Part shown: positions 16,360 through 25,950 of the stretch, piece after piece
How the letters are laid out: every line of letters begins with the position of its first letter
Position numbering within the stretch: position 1 is the first letter of the stretch
Assembly (NCBI RefSeq): GCF_014640155.1
Contig: NZ_BMGK01000005.1
Location: 186,001-250,000, forward strand
DNA length: 64,000 nt
Source: Planktosalinus lacus
GTDB lineage: Bacteria > Bacteroidota > Bacteroidia > Flavobacteriales > Flavobacteriaceae
Direction: 5' to 3'
Notes under the pieces: model-generated
Database searches by the model: none
What the model was told of the DNA's origin: nothing
What the model saw: only the letters and a program-made list of their open reading frames with translations
Made by a program: the position numbers and the translations under genes

Positions 16360-18873
16360 CTACATAAACTCTCCAAAAAAGATAGCATTCATCAACAGCT
16401 TGTTGGTTCCAAACCAAAACGCCCTGAAGTTGGTGTTTTCTGAAAACAATAATACTTTACCACTACCAAAACTACCGGCTTTAAACGCTGAAACACCACC
16501 CAGTTCTTTCAAAGTTTCTTTATGAATATACCCACTCAATAGCGGATTGTCTGTAAATTGAATAGGATTATTATAACTTTGAGGGTCAGCTTCTATCATT
16601 AAAGTGGAATTTTTAAATAGAGGTAATTTGTCGTTTTTGTAGCCAAAAACAATAGGGTGGGAGCGATCGATTTTAGTTTCAAAAATGGCTCCTCCAATTC
16701 GTTTTGCTCCAAAATATTTACTGCGGTATTCAAACGTGACGTTTTTAGCAGTATCGCTAGTAGATTTAAATTTGACTTTTAGAATATCGTTACTGTTTGC
16801 CCATCGCGCAGCATTTTTGTAGCCTACTAAAATACCGCCGCTTTTAATCCAATCCTTTAGTTTTTTAGTAGCAGCTTTATCAAGTGCAGATCCCCAGCTA
16901 TTGGGAAGGATGAGGTGGGTATAACTGCTTAAATCGGTTCTGTTAAAATTTCGGGTATCCAGTTTGGTTAAAAGCATTTCATAGCGTTGGTCAAACAAAT
17001 GCCAGATTTCACCGGCGTCATAAGGAGTAACACCATCTCCCACCAAAAGTGCTACCTTGGGCTTTTTGACGGTTTCAAAACTGTTACTACCCAAGTCAAT
17101 TCCCTGAGTTAAACCGGTTTTTACAGGAGTGATATCAATATGTGAATTTTTTGCAATTTGATTTATTGCTGAGGCTAACTCAGTTTTGTTTAAAGACTGG
17201 TTTTGTACCGGAATCATTATCGTACCATAATCATATGTTTTCCCTTCCAAAGTAAATGTTTTTAAAGCCACCTTAACCCTGATTTCTTTTTCTAAAAGTT
17301 GATTGAGTGCTTTTGGAGAATAAAATTCGTGCCATTCCATCAAATAAGCATAGTTTGAAGCTGAAATGTTATTGATTTCACGTAAAGCAATTTCTTCAAT
17401 TTCATTCCCGGCATTGCTTAATGAAACATTTTCATCGTAATCCAAATTGAACGCAAGCGGAAATGTCCAGGCAGAAACATCATAAAACAAACTGTCTTTA
17501 AAACTGGTGCGGGTTTCAAACATGGCGTTGATCAAGCGTGCATGCTTTTGATTTTTTGGAACGATATAGCTAGATCCTTTTTTGTAATTTTTTCCGTTTA
17601 AGGTAAAATCCTTTTTGACTTCATGCACTTTAATTTGATGTTGTTTAAGTATTTCGGCTAGGTGATAAGCCTTGGCAGCGTCTTTTTCGTCACCAAAAAC
17701 AAGTGCCCCGGTTTTGGTTTCTTTGCGTGCATCTTGAAAAAACTGACGTTGATAGTTGAGTAAGTTTTCGCGTAAAGCGACACCCGCATCTATCGTAGAT
17801 AATGCTGTAACGAATTGATTTCTTATAGTAAAAGGAAAGGTGAGCAAACCATTGTCACTCTCCTGAGCGTGACCTCTTGAAGAAGCTTGTTCAAATAAGA
17901 TCCCAATACTTCCATTGATATCAGGAAAGGTTGACCCTTTGCCATAGTAATAATCATCAAAATCTTCTTTGGAATAATATAAACTTCCAATTTGATCCAA
18001 TGCATCTGCATGGAATTGAGCAATGGCACCTGTGAGCTCCTGGTTTTTTTGTGGAGTTAAAGGATGTGTTCTTTCAGGAATTCCCGGCTGAAAGAAAAAA
18101 GTGCTATTGGTGCCCATTTCATGGTGGTCTGTTAGAATATTTGGATACCATTTATGGAAGGTAGCAATGCGCGCTCTGCTCTCGGGTAATTGTGCCGGAA
18201 GCCAGTCGCGGTTCATATCAAACCAATAGTGATTTGTGCGTGCACCAGGCCAAGCTTCGCTATATTCACGATCGTTGGGGTCTGGGTTGATCTTGTTACT
18301 TTTATGCATATTGACCCAGCTTGCAAAACGTTGTAAACCATCAGGATTGAATGCAGGATCGAGAAGGATTACAGCATTTTGAAGTATGTTTTCAATTTTT
18401 GGTCCTTCAGCAGCTGCCAGGTAATAGGCAACAGCCAGAGCAGCATTGGTCCCACTGGGCTCGTTTCCGTGAATGGAAAATCCTTGATTGATTATTACAG
18501 GCATAGTAGAAGTGTCTAATGAGCCGGCACTGCCTTCTGTCAACTTAAGGTGGTTTTGACGAATACTTTCAAGGTTTTGGTGATTTTCAAATGAAGTTAT
18601 GGTTAAGAGAATGAGTGGCCTGCCTTCATAGGTCGTTCCTCGGTTTTCAATTGTAACCCGATCACTGGCACTGGCAAGCGCATACATGTAATTCACCAGT
18701 TTGTCGTGCGTGATATGCCATTCACCAACTTCGTGGCCCACGATACTTTTTGGGGTCGGAATGTCTTTGTTGTAGGTTACATCATCGGGAAGATAATAGT
18801 TTAAATCAAATGTTTCATTTTGTGCTAATAAAGAAAAAGAAACAAAAAATAGGGAAAGTAGTATTTTACGCAT
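16360..18873 (-). CDS. Secreted M14-family zinc carboxypeptidase
   Basis: 837-residue exported metallopeptidase. Signal peptide MRKILLSLFFVSFSLLAQ. The M14 catalytic domain spans about residues 45-370. The zinc pair HxxE is in FSIHGNEPSGTNA, the third zinc ligand is in NILTDHHEMGTNSTFF and the catalytic Glu is likely in GSIGILFEQASSRG. The remaining 450 residues include a glutamine-amidotransferase-like flavodoxin fold (PKVALLVGDGVTPYDAGEIW and LILPNSWGSALDKAATKKL), seen in this Bacteroidetes M14 subgroup. It likely trims peptides outside the inner membrane. Specificity unknown. Confidence 0.88.
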   Translation of the reverse strand: MRKILLSLFFVSFSLLAQNETFDLNYYLPDDVTYNKDIPTPKSIVGHEVGEWHITHDKLVNYMYALASASDRVTIENRGTTYEGRPLILLTITSFENHQNLESIRQNHLKLTEGSAGSLDTSTMPVIINQGFSIHGNEPSGTNAALAVAYYLAAAEGPKIENILQNAVILLDPAFNPDGLQRFASWVNMHKSNKINPDPNDREYSEAWPGARTNHYWFDMNRDWLPAQLPESRARIATFHKWYPNILTDHHEMGTNSTFFFQPGIPERTHPLTPQKNQELTGAIAQFHADALDQIGSLYYSKEDFDDYYYGKGSTFPDINGSIGILFEQASSRGHAQESDNGLLTFPFTIRNQFVTALSTIDAGVALRENLLNYQRQFFQDARKETKTGALVFGDEKDAAKAYHLAEILKQHQIKVHEVKKDFTLNGKNYKKGSSYIVPKNQKHARLINAMFETRTSFKDSLFYDVSAWTFPLAFNLDYDENVSLSNAGNEIEEIALREINNISASNYAYLMEWHEFYSPKALNQLLEKEIRVKVALKTFTLEGKTYDYGTIMIPVQNQSLNKTELASAINQIAKNSHIDITPVKTGLTQGIDLGSNSFETVKKPKVALLVGDGVTPYDAGEIWHLFDQRYEMLLTKLDTRNFNRTDLSSYTHLILPNSWGSALDKAATKKLKDWIKSGGILVGYKNAARWANSNDILKVKFKSTSDTAKNVTFEYRSKYFGAKRIGGAIFETKIDRSHPIVFGYKNDKLPLFKNSTLMIEADPQSYNNPIQFTDNPLLSGYIHKETLKELGGVSAFKAGSFGSGKVLLFSENTNFRAFWFGTNKLLMNAIFFGEFM

Positions 18874-18906
18874 AGAATTTTTTTTTACAATGGGTTAAAG
18901 ATAAAA

Positions 18907-18935
18907 AAAACCGCTCTAAAAAAAGGAGCGGTTTT
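18907..18935 (-). terminator. Intrinsic terminator downstream of the PUR gene
   Basis: 10-bp stem AAAACCGCTC (18907-18916) with GAGCGGTTTT (18926-18935). Read on the minus strand it is followed by a run of U, so it ends the transcript of the gene at 18958-19347. Confidence 0.75.
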
Positions 18936-18957
18936 GAAGGCTTTTCAATTGATTTAA

Positions 18958-19347
18958 TTAAATATCTTCAAAATTGATGTCTGTGAAGCTATCAGTTCCT
19001 TTTGTATCGTCATCATCATTGTTTTTTGAAGTTGTTGTATCTCCTTCTTTTTTATAATCAGATTGGTGACGTTCACTGATGACTTCTTCTCCTTTTTCAT
19101 TGATGATAAAGTCAATCATTTCTTCTACATTTTCTTTAAAACTTGCAAAATCTTCTTTGTAGAGATAAATTTTGTGTTTTTTATAATGAAAAGATCCGTC
19201 ATCATTGGTGAATTTTTTACTTTCTGTTATAGTTAAATAATAATCACCTGCTCTGGTAGATCTTACATCAAAAAAATAGGTTCTTCTTCCGGCGCGCAAT
19301 ACTTTTGAATAAATTTCTTCTTGCTCCATCATATCTTTTTCACTCAT
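18958..19347 (-). CDS. DUF3276 / PUR-alpha-like nucleic-acid-binding protein
   Basis: 129-residue protein of the bacterial PUR family. Residues about 10-90 hold the single PUR repeat: EIYSKVLRAGRRTYFFDVR, DYYLTITESKK and HKIYLYKEDFASFKENVEEM. Bacterial homologs bind single-stranded DNA or RNA as dimers. The C-terminal third is a charged, acidic and probably disordered tail (NNDDDDTKGTDS). It has its own terminator and is separate from the flanking genes. The cellular role in Bacteroidetes is not established. Confidence 0.85.
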   Translation of the reverse strand: MSEKDMMEQEEIYSKVLRAGRRTYFFDVRSTRAGDYYLTITESKKFTNDDGSFHYKKHKIYLYKEDFASFKENVEEMIDFIINEKGEEVISERHQSDYKKEGDTTTSKNNDDDDTKGTDSFTDINFEDI

Positions 19348-19412
19348 AGTTAATTTGTTTAAAAATAATTCAAGCCAAAAATCTAAAAAAAAAAGCTACT
19401 GAGCAACATTTT

Positions 19413-21170
19413 TTAATTTTCTTTTTCTAAAAGTTGTTTTGCATACAATTCTTTGTAATAGCCATCAATGTCAATGAGTTGGCTATGAGTGCCTTTTTGA
19501 ATTATTTCGCCGTCCTTAAGGACTAAAACAGTATCGGCATTTTTCGCAGAGGAGATTCTGTGGCTTACAATTATAGCTGTTTTGTTTTTAGACAGTTTTT
19601 GTAAATTTTTAATGATAGTTTCTTCGGTTTCAGTATCTACAGCAGAAAGGCAGTCGTCAAACAAATAAATTTTAGGGTCTTTGATTAATGCCCTGGCAAT
19701 GGAAACACGTTGTTTTTGGCCTCCACTAAGGGTGATCCCTCTTTCGCCTAAAACAGTTTCATATTTTTTTGTAAAACCAAGAATGTTATTGTGCACAGCG
19801 GCTAATTTGGCAGCTTCCTCTACTTCCTCATCAGTGGCGTCAGCTTTTCCAAATTTGATATTATTTTTGATACTGTCACTAAATAAAAAGGCATCCTGTG
19901 GCACATAGCCAACAGCCTCGCGAAGGTTTTTTAGATTGAAGTTTTCAATGGGCTGATCATCAATTAAAATCACCCCTTTGCTCACATCATACAACCTGCC
20001 AATAAGCTCTAAAATGGTTGATTTACCAGAGCCGGTATGACCTAATATGGTGATGGTTTCACCTGGGTTTATGGTAAATGAAATGTTTTTTAAAGCTGTA
20101 ATATTTGTGTCAGGATAGGTAAACGAAACGTTTTTAAATTCGATTTTTCCTTTAACGGGAGTAGTATTTTCTGTATGGTTTTTAATTTCAGGTTCCTCTT
20201 TAAGAAACTCGTTGATACGTTTTTGTGATGCCTCTGCCTGTTGGACCATGGAAGTCACCCAACCCACCACAGCAACCGGCCAGGTAAGCATATTTACAAA
20301 AATTAGAAACTCTACGATGGTTCCCAGTTCTGCAATTTCTCCTGAAATGTATTGCTTTCCCCCAACATAAATAACCACTAGATTACTGGCTCCAATAAGC
20401 AAAACCATTAATGGAAAAAATAAAGCCTGAACTTTCACCAAATCAAGGTTCTTGTCTTTACTTTCATTCGCCAAGACCACAAAATTAGATTGTGTTTGGG
20501 GTTCAATAGCATAGGCTTTTATGACAGAGATACCACTAAAGGTTTCCTGAGTAAAAGTGGTCAGCTTTGATAAGTATTGCTGAACAATTGTGCTGCGTTG
20601 ATTAATAGCAACACTTAATTTGTAGATAGCAATAGATAATACCGGTAGCGGTGCAATCGTGTAAAGTGTAAGCACGGGTGCCTGACTGAACATATACCAG
20701 ATAACTACAATAAAGAGCGTAATGGTTTGAACACTATACATCAAAGCAGGCCCTGCATACATTCGCACTTTGGAAACGTCTTCACTTATGCGATTCATCA
20801 AGTCGCCCGTTCTGTTTTGTTTGTAAAAGTTTAATGATAATGCTTGATACTGTTTAAAGACTTCATTTTTTAAATCAAATTCTATTCGGCGAGAAACCAC
20901 AATAAAGGTTTGTCGCATCAAAAATGTAAATAAAGCTGCCATTAATGTGGCCCCAATTAGCAGGCCAATATTAAGTAATAGTTCATCTTGAATTTGACTC
21001 AGATCTTTTGAGTTGTCTTTAATATATCTGTCAACAACGGTTACGGAGTCACCGATTAATTTGGGGGTAATAATTGCAAATAATCGCGCGAAGACTGTAA
21101 TGATTAATCCAAGCAGCAACATGCCCTTATAGTTGATAAAATATTTGTTGAGGTGTTTTAATTCTTTCAT
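19413..21170 (-). CDS. ABC transporter, fused permease and ATPase (MsbA/multidrug type)
   Basis: 585-residue half-transporter that works as a homo- or heterodimer in the inner membrane. Six transmembrane helices fill residues 1-320. The nucleotide-binding domain follows, with Walker A GHTGSGKST (about 375), Q-loop YVPQDAF, signature LSGGQKQR, Walker B IYLFDDCLSAVD and switch His in VSHRISS. Note Cys rather than Glu after the Walker B Asp-Asp (DDCLSAVD): the position usually holding the catalytic Glu is not Glu. This is a common feature of one member of heterodimeric exporters. Export substrate unknown; lipid, peptide or drug are all possible. Single gene, divergent from leucine dehydrogenase. 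Confidence 0.88.
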   Translation of the reverse strand: MKELKHLNKYFINYKGMLLLGLIITVFARLFAIITPKLIGDSVTVVDRYIKDNSKDLSQIQDELLLNIGLLIGATLMAALFTFLMRQTFIVVSRRIEFDLKNEVFKQYQALSLNFYKQNRTGDLMNRISEDVSKVRMYAGPALMYSVQTITLFIVVIWYMFSQAPVLTLYTIAPLPVLSIAIYKLSVAINQRSTIVQQYLSKLTTFTQETFSGISVIKAYAIEPQTQSNFVVLANESKDKNLDLVKVQALFFPLMVLLIGASNLVVIYVGGKQYISGEIAELGTIVEFLIFVNMLTWPVAVVGWVTSMVQQAEASQKRINEFLKEEPEIKNHTENTTPVKGKIEFKNVSFTYPDTNITALKNISFTINPGETITILGHTGSGKSTILELIGRLYDVSKGVILIDDQPIENFNLKNLREAVGYVPQDAFLFSDSIKNNIKFGKADATDEEVEEAAKLAAVHNNILGFTKKYETVLGERGITLSGGQKQRVSIARALIKDPKIYLFDDCLSAVDTETEETIIKNLQKLSKNKTAIIVSHRISSAKNADTVLVLKDGEIIQKGTHSQLIDIDGYYKELYAKQLLEKEN

Positions 21171-21247
21171 TTACAGGCTGAGGCTTTCCATTGATTGAGC
21201 CATTTCAATTTAACACATTTTTTAATGAAATTCATGAAATAAACTAC

Positions 21248-21255
21248 TACTTTTG
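21248..21255 (+). promoter_or_regulatory. Putative -7 box for leucine dehydrogenase
   Basis: TACTTTTG matches TAnnTTTG about 45 bp upstream of the ATG at 21300. No clear TTG at the right distance. Confidence 0.35.
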
Positions 21256-21299
21256 CACCGCCCAATTGTAGGGCAAACACATAATAAATCAAAAAATTT

Positions 21300-22403
21300 A
21301 TGATTACAGAAGTAATAAATGCGAACGAAATTCACAAAGCAGACCCTGTTTTTGGCCAACTTTCGTTTGATGATCATGAGCAAATTGTTTTTTGCAACGA
21401 CAAAGATACAGGATTAAAAGCAATAATTGGAATTCACAATACAGTTTTGGGACCTGCTTTAGGAGGTACAAGAATGTGGAATTATGATAGTGAATGGGAT
21501 GCGTTGAATGATGTATTGCGTTTATCAAGAGGAATGACTTTTAAGTCTGCAATAACAGGCTTGAATCTGGGTGGTGGAAAAGCTGTAATCATAGGAGATG
21601 CAAAAACACAAAAGACACCTGAGTTAATGAAGAAATTTGGTGAGTTTGTGCATTCTCTTAGTGGAAAATATATTACAGCTGAAGATGTGGGAATGGCAAC
21701 CAGTGATATGGATACTGTACGTTCGGTAACACCTTATGTTACCGGAATCTCTGAATCTCTTGGAGGAGCAGGAAATCCATCACCTATCACCGCTTATGGC
21801 GTGTTTATGGGAATGAAAGCAGCTGCAAAATATACGTATGGTAGTGATGTTTTGGAAGGAAAAACAATTTTTGTTGAAGGAATTGGTAATGTTGGGGAAG
21901 CGCTTGTAGAGCACTTAACCAATGAAGGCGCTCAGGTTTTTATTGCAGACATCAGTCAGGAACGCCTGGAATATGTGCGGGATAAATATGGAGCAGTAAT
22001 ATATGGCGGAAACAACTTATACTCTGAAAGCATGGATATTTATGCTCCTTGTGCTTTAGGAGCAACTGTTAACGATTTAACAGTTAACCAAATTAATGCG
22101 AAAATCATAGCGGGTGCTGCAAACAACCAACTTGCAGACGAACAAAAGCACGGCAGAATTCTTCAGGAAAGAGGAATTGTCTACGCCCCCGACTTTTTAA
22201 TCAATGCAGGAGGGATTATTAACGTGTATGCAGAGTTGGAAAATTATGGCAGACAGGAAATCATTAGAAAAACTGAAAATATTTACAATACAACGCTTGA
22301 AATTTTAAAGAGTGCCGAAAATGATAAAATCACAACTCACCAGGCAGCCTTAAAAATGGCTCAGCAACGCATTGAAGCTCGAAAAAAAGAGAATAAGTCA
22401 TAA
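21300..22403 (+). CDS. Leucine (branched-chain amino acid) dehydrogenase
   Basis: NAD-dependent oxidative deamination of leucine, isoleucine or valine to the 2-oxo acids, feeding branched-chain fatty-acid precursors that dominate flavobacterial membranes. The 367-residue protein has the Glu/Leu/Phe/Val dehydrogenase dimerisation domain (1-140) with GPALGGTRMW and both active-site lysines: Lys82 (MTFKSA) and Lys94 (LGGGKAVI). The NAD Rossmann fold lies at about residues 185-330 with FVEGIGNVGEALVEHL. Substrate among leucine, valine and phenylalanine is inferred from overall resemblance to Bacillus leucine dehydrogenase. Confidence 0.9.
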   Translation: MITEVINANEIHKADPVFGQLSFDDHEQIVFCNDKDTGLKAIIGIHNTVLGPALGGTRMWNYDSEWDALNDVLRLSRGMTFKSAITGLNLGGGKAVIIGDAKTQKTPELMKKFGEFVHSLSGKYITAEDVGMATSDMDTVRSVTPYVTGISESLGGAGNPSPITAYGVFMGMKAAAKYTYGSDVLEGKTIFVEGIGNVGEALVEHLTNEGAQVFIADISQERLEYVRDKYGAVIYGGNNLYSESMDIYAPCALGATVNDLTVNQINAKIIAGAANNQLADEQKHGRILQERGIVYAPDFLINAGGIINVYAELENYGRQEIIRKTENIYNTTLEILKSAENDKITTHQAALKMAQQRIEARKKENKS

Positions 22404-22472
22404 CATAAATAAAACCAATGTTCAGAGGTAGGCTCTGTACATCATTGTTTTAAAAGTTCTTTATAATAAATT

Positions 22473-23417
22473 ATGCTTACAAGAAGACACATTCGGGTTA
22501 AAGTACTTCAATCACTTTATGCCTATAAAAATCAGGAACAAGCCAACCTGCAAAAAGAAGAAAAGTTTCTGGTAAATAGTATGGAAAAAATGCTCGACTT
22601 GTATTTGTTGATGCTATCACTCATGCTTGCCGTTCGTGATCAAGCTGAAAACTTCATGGAACTTTCAAAAAACAAGCACCTCCCCACAGAAGAGGACATA
22701 AGCCCAAGTAGAAACTTTATAGACAATACAGTTTTAAATTTACTTGAAAATGACCCTTCATTTATCAATTTGGTCGAAAAGCACAAATTAAATAACTGGC
22801 AGATTGACAATGAATATCCTCAAATAATCTCCAAGGAGCTTAGAAAAGACACATTTTACAAAGAATACTTAGCTCTTAAAACACCCACTCTTAAGCAGGA
22901 TAAAGATTTTATAATATATTTTTTTAAAGAAGTTATTGCACCCAATGATAAGCTTTATGAATATCTGGAAGATAGTCAACTAACTTGGATTGATGATTTT
23001 CCCATTGTTAATACAGCGATATTAAAAGTGCTCAATTCAATAAAATCTGAAACAAAACCGGTAAAATGGACATCAGGGTTGTTTAAAAATGATGACGACA
23101 AGCAGTTTGCAGGAACTCTTTTTAAAACAACGATACAAGAAGAAGAAACATTAATTCAGGAAATTGAAGGCAAAACACCAAACTGGGATCAAGAACGTAT
23201 TGCTGAACTGGATTTAATTATCATAAAAATGGCATTGGTTGAGTTTTTACACTTTCCTTCAATTCCGGTCAAAGTAACAATCAATGAATACCTTGAAATT
23301 GCTAAAGAATATTCAACACCAAAAAGCAGTTTGTTTATCAATGGATTGTTGGATAAAATATCAAAAGATTACAGTATAGCCAATAAAATCAATAAAACAG
23401 GAAGAGGTTTACAGTAA
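22473..23417 (+). CDS. nusB: Transcription antitermination factor NusB (long Bacteroidetes form)
   Basis: NusB binds boxA RNA together with NusE (S10) and supports rRNA transcription antitermination. This protein is 314 residues, about twice E. coli NusB. The N terminus MLTRRHIRVKVLQSLYAYKN has the RxxR-x3-QxLYA pattern. The classical C-terminal NusB helices are at about residues 235-305 (WDQERIAELDLIIIKMALVEFLHFPSIP and VTINEYLEIAKEYSTPKSSLFINGLLDKI). The extra middle is typical of this phylum. Followed by DUF1573 and yajC genes on the same strand. Confidence 0.9.
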   Translation: MLTRRHIRVKVLQSLYAYKNQEQANLQKEEKFLVNSMEKMLDLYLLMLSLMLAVRDQAENFMELSKNKHLPTEEDISPSRNFIDNTVLNLLENDPSFINLVEKHKLNNWQIDNEYPQIISKELRKDTFYKEYLALKTPTLKQDKDFIIYFFKEVIAPNDKLYEYLEDSQLTWIDDFPIVNTAILKVLNSIKSETKPVKWTSGLFKNDDDKQFAGTLFKTTIQEEETLIQEIEGKTPNWDQERIAELDLIIIKMALVEFLHFPSIPVKVTINEYLEIAKEYSTPKSSLFINGLLDKISKDYSIANKINKTGRGLQ

Positions 23418-23479
23418 ACCATTTTTTTTTACTAATTTAGTGCCCGTCAAAAAATCAAAAAAATTAAAAATTTTAACTC

Positions 23480-23989
23480 ATGAAAAAATCAATTTTTATT
23501 GTTGCACTAGCTGCAGCTTTTACATTTACTTCTTGTAAAGAAAATGCAGCAGACAAAGTAAATGAAGAGAATGTTGAACAAACCTCTCAAGCTGCTGAAA
23601 ATGCAGAATCTAAGAGTCAAGAGGCTCCTGGAAAATATCCTGTGATGACTTTTGATAAAACAGAACATGATTTTGGAAGAATTGCTCAAGGCACTAATGT
23701 TGAACACTTATTTACTTTTACTAACACTGGTGAAGCGCCGTTAATCATTTCTGACGCAAAAGGAAGCTGTGGATGTACCGTTCCAACTTTTACAAAAGAT
23801 CCGGTAGCACCCGGTGATACAGGTGAAATGTTAGTGAAGTTTAATGGTTCAGGTCAAAACCAACGAACTATTTCTGTAAATGTTTCCACAAATACTCAAA
23901 AAGGAACTGAGAGAGTGACTATCAAAGCATTCGTTGAACCAAAAGAAGGAGCAACAGCAAGCGGAGTTTCTACAAACACCTCTAAATAA
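23480..23989 (+). CDS. DUF1573 lipoprotein
   Basis: 169-residue envelope protein. The signal MKKSIFIVALAAAFTFTSC ends in a lipobox (TSC-K), so it is probably lipid-anchored. A short acidic, Glu/Ala-rich linker follows, then a DUF1573 domain at about residues 55-150: FDKTEHDFGRIAQGTNVEH, FTFTNTGEAPLIISDAKGSC and GCTVPTFTKDPVAPGDTGEM. The domain is a beta-sandwich related to MSP/ASH folds, function unknown. It stands between nusB and yajC, 5 bp before yajC, and probably shares a transcript with it. Confidence 0.88.
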   Translation: MKKSIFIVALAAAFTFTSCKENAADKVNEENVEQTSQAAENAESKSQEAPGKYPVMTFDKTEHDFGRIAQGTNVEHLFTFTNTGEAPLIISDAKGSCGCTVPTFTKDPVAPGDTGEMLVKFNGSGQNQRTISVNVSTNTQKGTERVTIKAFVEPKEGATASGVSTNTSK

Positions 23990-23994
23990 TAAAT

Positions 23995-24288
23995 ATGGAT
24001 GGATTTTTAGGAGGCCAATTACCTTTTTTTATTTTGATGTTTGTTGTGGTCTATTTTTTTATGATTAGACCATCAATACAAAAACAAAAAAAAGAAAAGC
24101 GTTTTGCAGAGGCATTATCTAAAGGGGATAAAGTAATTACCAAAAGTGGTTTACACGCCAAAATATTGGACATTAACGACGATGGTACTGTAATCCTTGA
24201 GTCAGGTGCAGGAAAAATGAAATTTGAAAAGTCTGCATTATCAATGGAGATGAGCGCAAAACTTAATGCCCCGGCCGAAAAAAAATAA
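23995..24288 (+). CDS. yajC: Preprotein translocase accessory subunit YajC
   Basis: 97-residue single-span membrane protein that associates with SecDF and the Sec translocon. The transmembrane segment is about residues 8-24 (LPFFILMFVVVYFFMIRP), with the invariant FMIRPS sequence followed by a basic stretch (QKQKKEKRF). The cytoplasmic domain has KGDKVITKSGLHAKILDI. Five bases after the DUF1573 gene and followed by a strong terminator. Confidence 0.95.
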   Translation: MDGFLGGQLPFFILMFVVVYFFMIRPSIQKQKKEKRFAEALSKGDKVITKSGLHAKILDINDDGTVILESGAGKMKFEKSALSMEMSAKLNAPAEKK

Positions 24289-24310
24289 TAACTGATATTA
24301 AATGTATTTA

Positions 24311-24340
24311 AAAACCACTTTCTAAGAAAGTGGTTTTTTT
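24311..24340 (+). terminator. Intrinsic terminator after yajC
   Basis: 12-bp perfect stem AAAACCACTTTC (24311-24322) with GAAAGTGGTTTT (24326-24337), 3-nt loop, then a T-run. It may also stop minus-strand transcripts because of the A-run. Confidence 0.8.
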
Positions 24341-24367
24341 ATGCTTAAAGTTGACTTCAGAGATTTT

Positions 24368-25144
24368 TTATAAAAAGATGAGTCCATATTTATAAATCAA
24401 TCTTATTCCAACAAATAAAACCAGTATTGCAGTAATTATTTTTAAGGTAGCCTGATTGAATTTTTTAAAAGTTAAATAATTACCTAGTTTTCCGCCGGCA
24501 AAAACAATCATCATTAGTAGAATAGTTTGCATTAATGGAATTTGAAAAGTACTATTAGCAATCAAGCCACTTATTCCTGATATTGAATTTGCCAATATAA
24601 AAAAACTTACCAACGACGCTATCAAAATTGGTTTTTCCCATCGCAGGAAAAACAGAAATGGTGCCAGAAAAATACCCCCGCCTATACCTACCATTCCTGC
24701 AAAAAAACCAATCACTCCACCGATGGCATAAAGAGAAATCACCGGATACTTTTTTGATTTTACTTCTTTATTTTTATGTAGTCTTGTCTGGGCAATCAAG
24801 GCGAGTGCTGCTATAACTAGTGAAGTTCCTAATATGAAAAAGAATACATTTTCATTCAATCTCACAGTAGCCCCCAGGAAACTCAAAGGAATGCTTGTTA
24901 TGACAAAGGGCATGAATTTTTGGAAATCAAAATGTCCCTTTTGGTAATACGCTAAACAACTACTTGAAACAACAACAATATTGCATACAAGAGCAATACT
25001 TCTAATAGTGAAAAAATCAATAATTAGAAGTGCCAGTAAAGCGAGATAACTTGACCCACCTCCAAAACCTACAGACGAATAGAGCGTTGCAATGATAAAA
25101 AATCCAACACCTAGCAGCACAAAATTTAAAAAGTCAATTTCCAT
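24368..25144 (-). CDS. TauE/SafE-family membrane transporter
   Basis: 258-residue integral membrane protein with about eight hydrophobic helices. SSVGFGGGSSYLALLAL and GMVGIGGGIFLAPFLFF are the two glycine-rich repeats that define TauE/SafE permeases. Family members export sulfite, sulfoacetate or related anions. The gene is next to mobA on the same strand (25-bp gap) and beside the molybdenum-cofactor operon. This would suit sulfite handling by a molybdenum enzyme, but that link is inference and no molybdoenzyme gene is in the window. Confidence 0.88.
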   Translation of the reverse strand: MEIDFLNFVLLGVGFFIIATLYSSVGFGGGSSYLALLALLIIDFFTIRSIALVCNIVVVSSSCLAYYQKGHFDFQKFMPFVITSIPLSFLGATVRLNENVFFFILGTSLVIAALALIAQTRLHKNKEVKSKKYPVISLYAIGGVIGFFAGMVGIGGGIFLAPFLFFLRWEKPILIASLVSFFILANSISGISGLIANSTFQIPLMQTILLMMIVFAGGKLGNYLTFKKFNQATLKIITAILVLFVGIRLIYKYGLIFL

Positions 25145-25169
25145 ATAGAATAGGCTTCAGCTTTCTAAT

Positions 25170-25772
25170 TTATTTTAAATCAATTAATTTTTTAGCTGTT
25201 TGAAATTCTTCTAAAGTATTTACGTTCATCAATACTCGGTCATTTTTAGGGTAAACACATTCAATGTCGATTGTTTGAAGAAATTTCGACGGACTGGCAC
25301 CTTCACCTTTAGTAAAAAATGCTTCTGCTTGTTGAAATGAGTTGCTTTCCCAAATTGTACAAAGAGGTTCCGGGAATTCTGAATCAATTTTACAATAGGC
25401 TGTTGCTAATTTTTGCTTGTTTCTATTGTTTTTTAAATACATCAAGGCATCTAAATCCAGAAAAGGCATATCACAGGCAACTACAAACCAGACCACATCA
25501 GGATGCTCAAGATGAGCACTGTATAATCCATTGAAAGGGCCCAGATAATGATTTTTGTCCACTATAGTTTTTATGTTATTCAATGCGATAGCATCTTCAT
25601 TTGTGTGAACACTTAAAAATACATCATCACACACCTGCTTTAAAAGCGAAATTAAATAATCCCTTTGAGGCAATCCGTGATATTCAATCGTTGATTTATC
25701 AATACCCATTCTGGAGCTTTGACCCCCCGTGAGAACTAAACCGTATAATTTTTCGTTTAAAATTATAGACAT
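25170..25772 (-). CDS. mobA: Molybdenum cofactor guanylyltransferase
   Basis: Transfers GMP from GTP to molybdopterin to make the dinucleotide cofactor. 200 residues. The nucleotide-binding motif LVLTGGQSSRMGIDKSTIEYHG at residues 12-33 is the MobA/nucleotidyltransferase signature, and VVACDMPFLDLDAL holds the metal-binding Asp. VYPKNDRVLMNVNTLEEF is the family C-terminal block. Divergent from moaA; probably cotranscribed with the TauE-like gene. Presence of mobA suggests enzymes of the DMSO reductase/formate dehydrogenase class use its product. Confidence 0.9.
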   Translation of the reverse strand: MSIILNEKLYGLVLTGGQSSRMGIDKSTIEYHGLPQRDYLISLLKQVCDDVFLSVHTNEDAIALNNIKTIVDKNHYLGPFNGLYSAHLEHPDVVWFVVACDMPFLDLDALMYLKNNRNKQKLATAYCKIDSEFPEPLCTIWESNSFQQAEAFFTKGEGASPSKFLQTIDIECVYPKNDRVLMNVNTLEEFQTAKKLIDLK

Positions 25773-25950
25773 GTTGATGTGAGTATTTTTATAATTGTTT
25801 CCTTGTTTTAAACCATTGAAATTAAATTTAATTTCAGGAAATCCTTTACAAATTGACTAAAAAAAATTAAATTTAGCAGAAAGCAAATCTAAATGAGATG
25901 GCTTAAAATAAGTAATCTAATTTAGTACTTTTTAATCATAAACTAATAGT

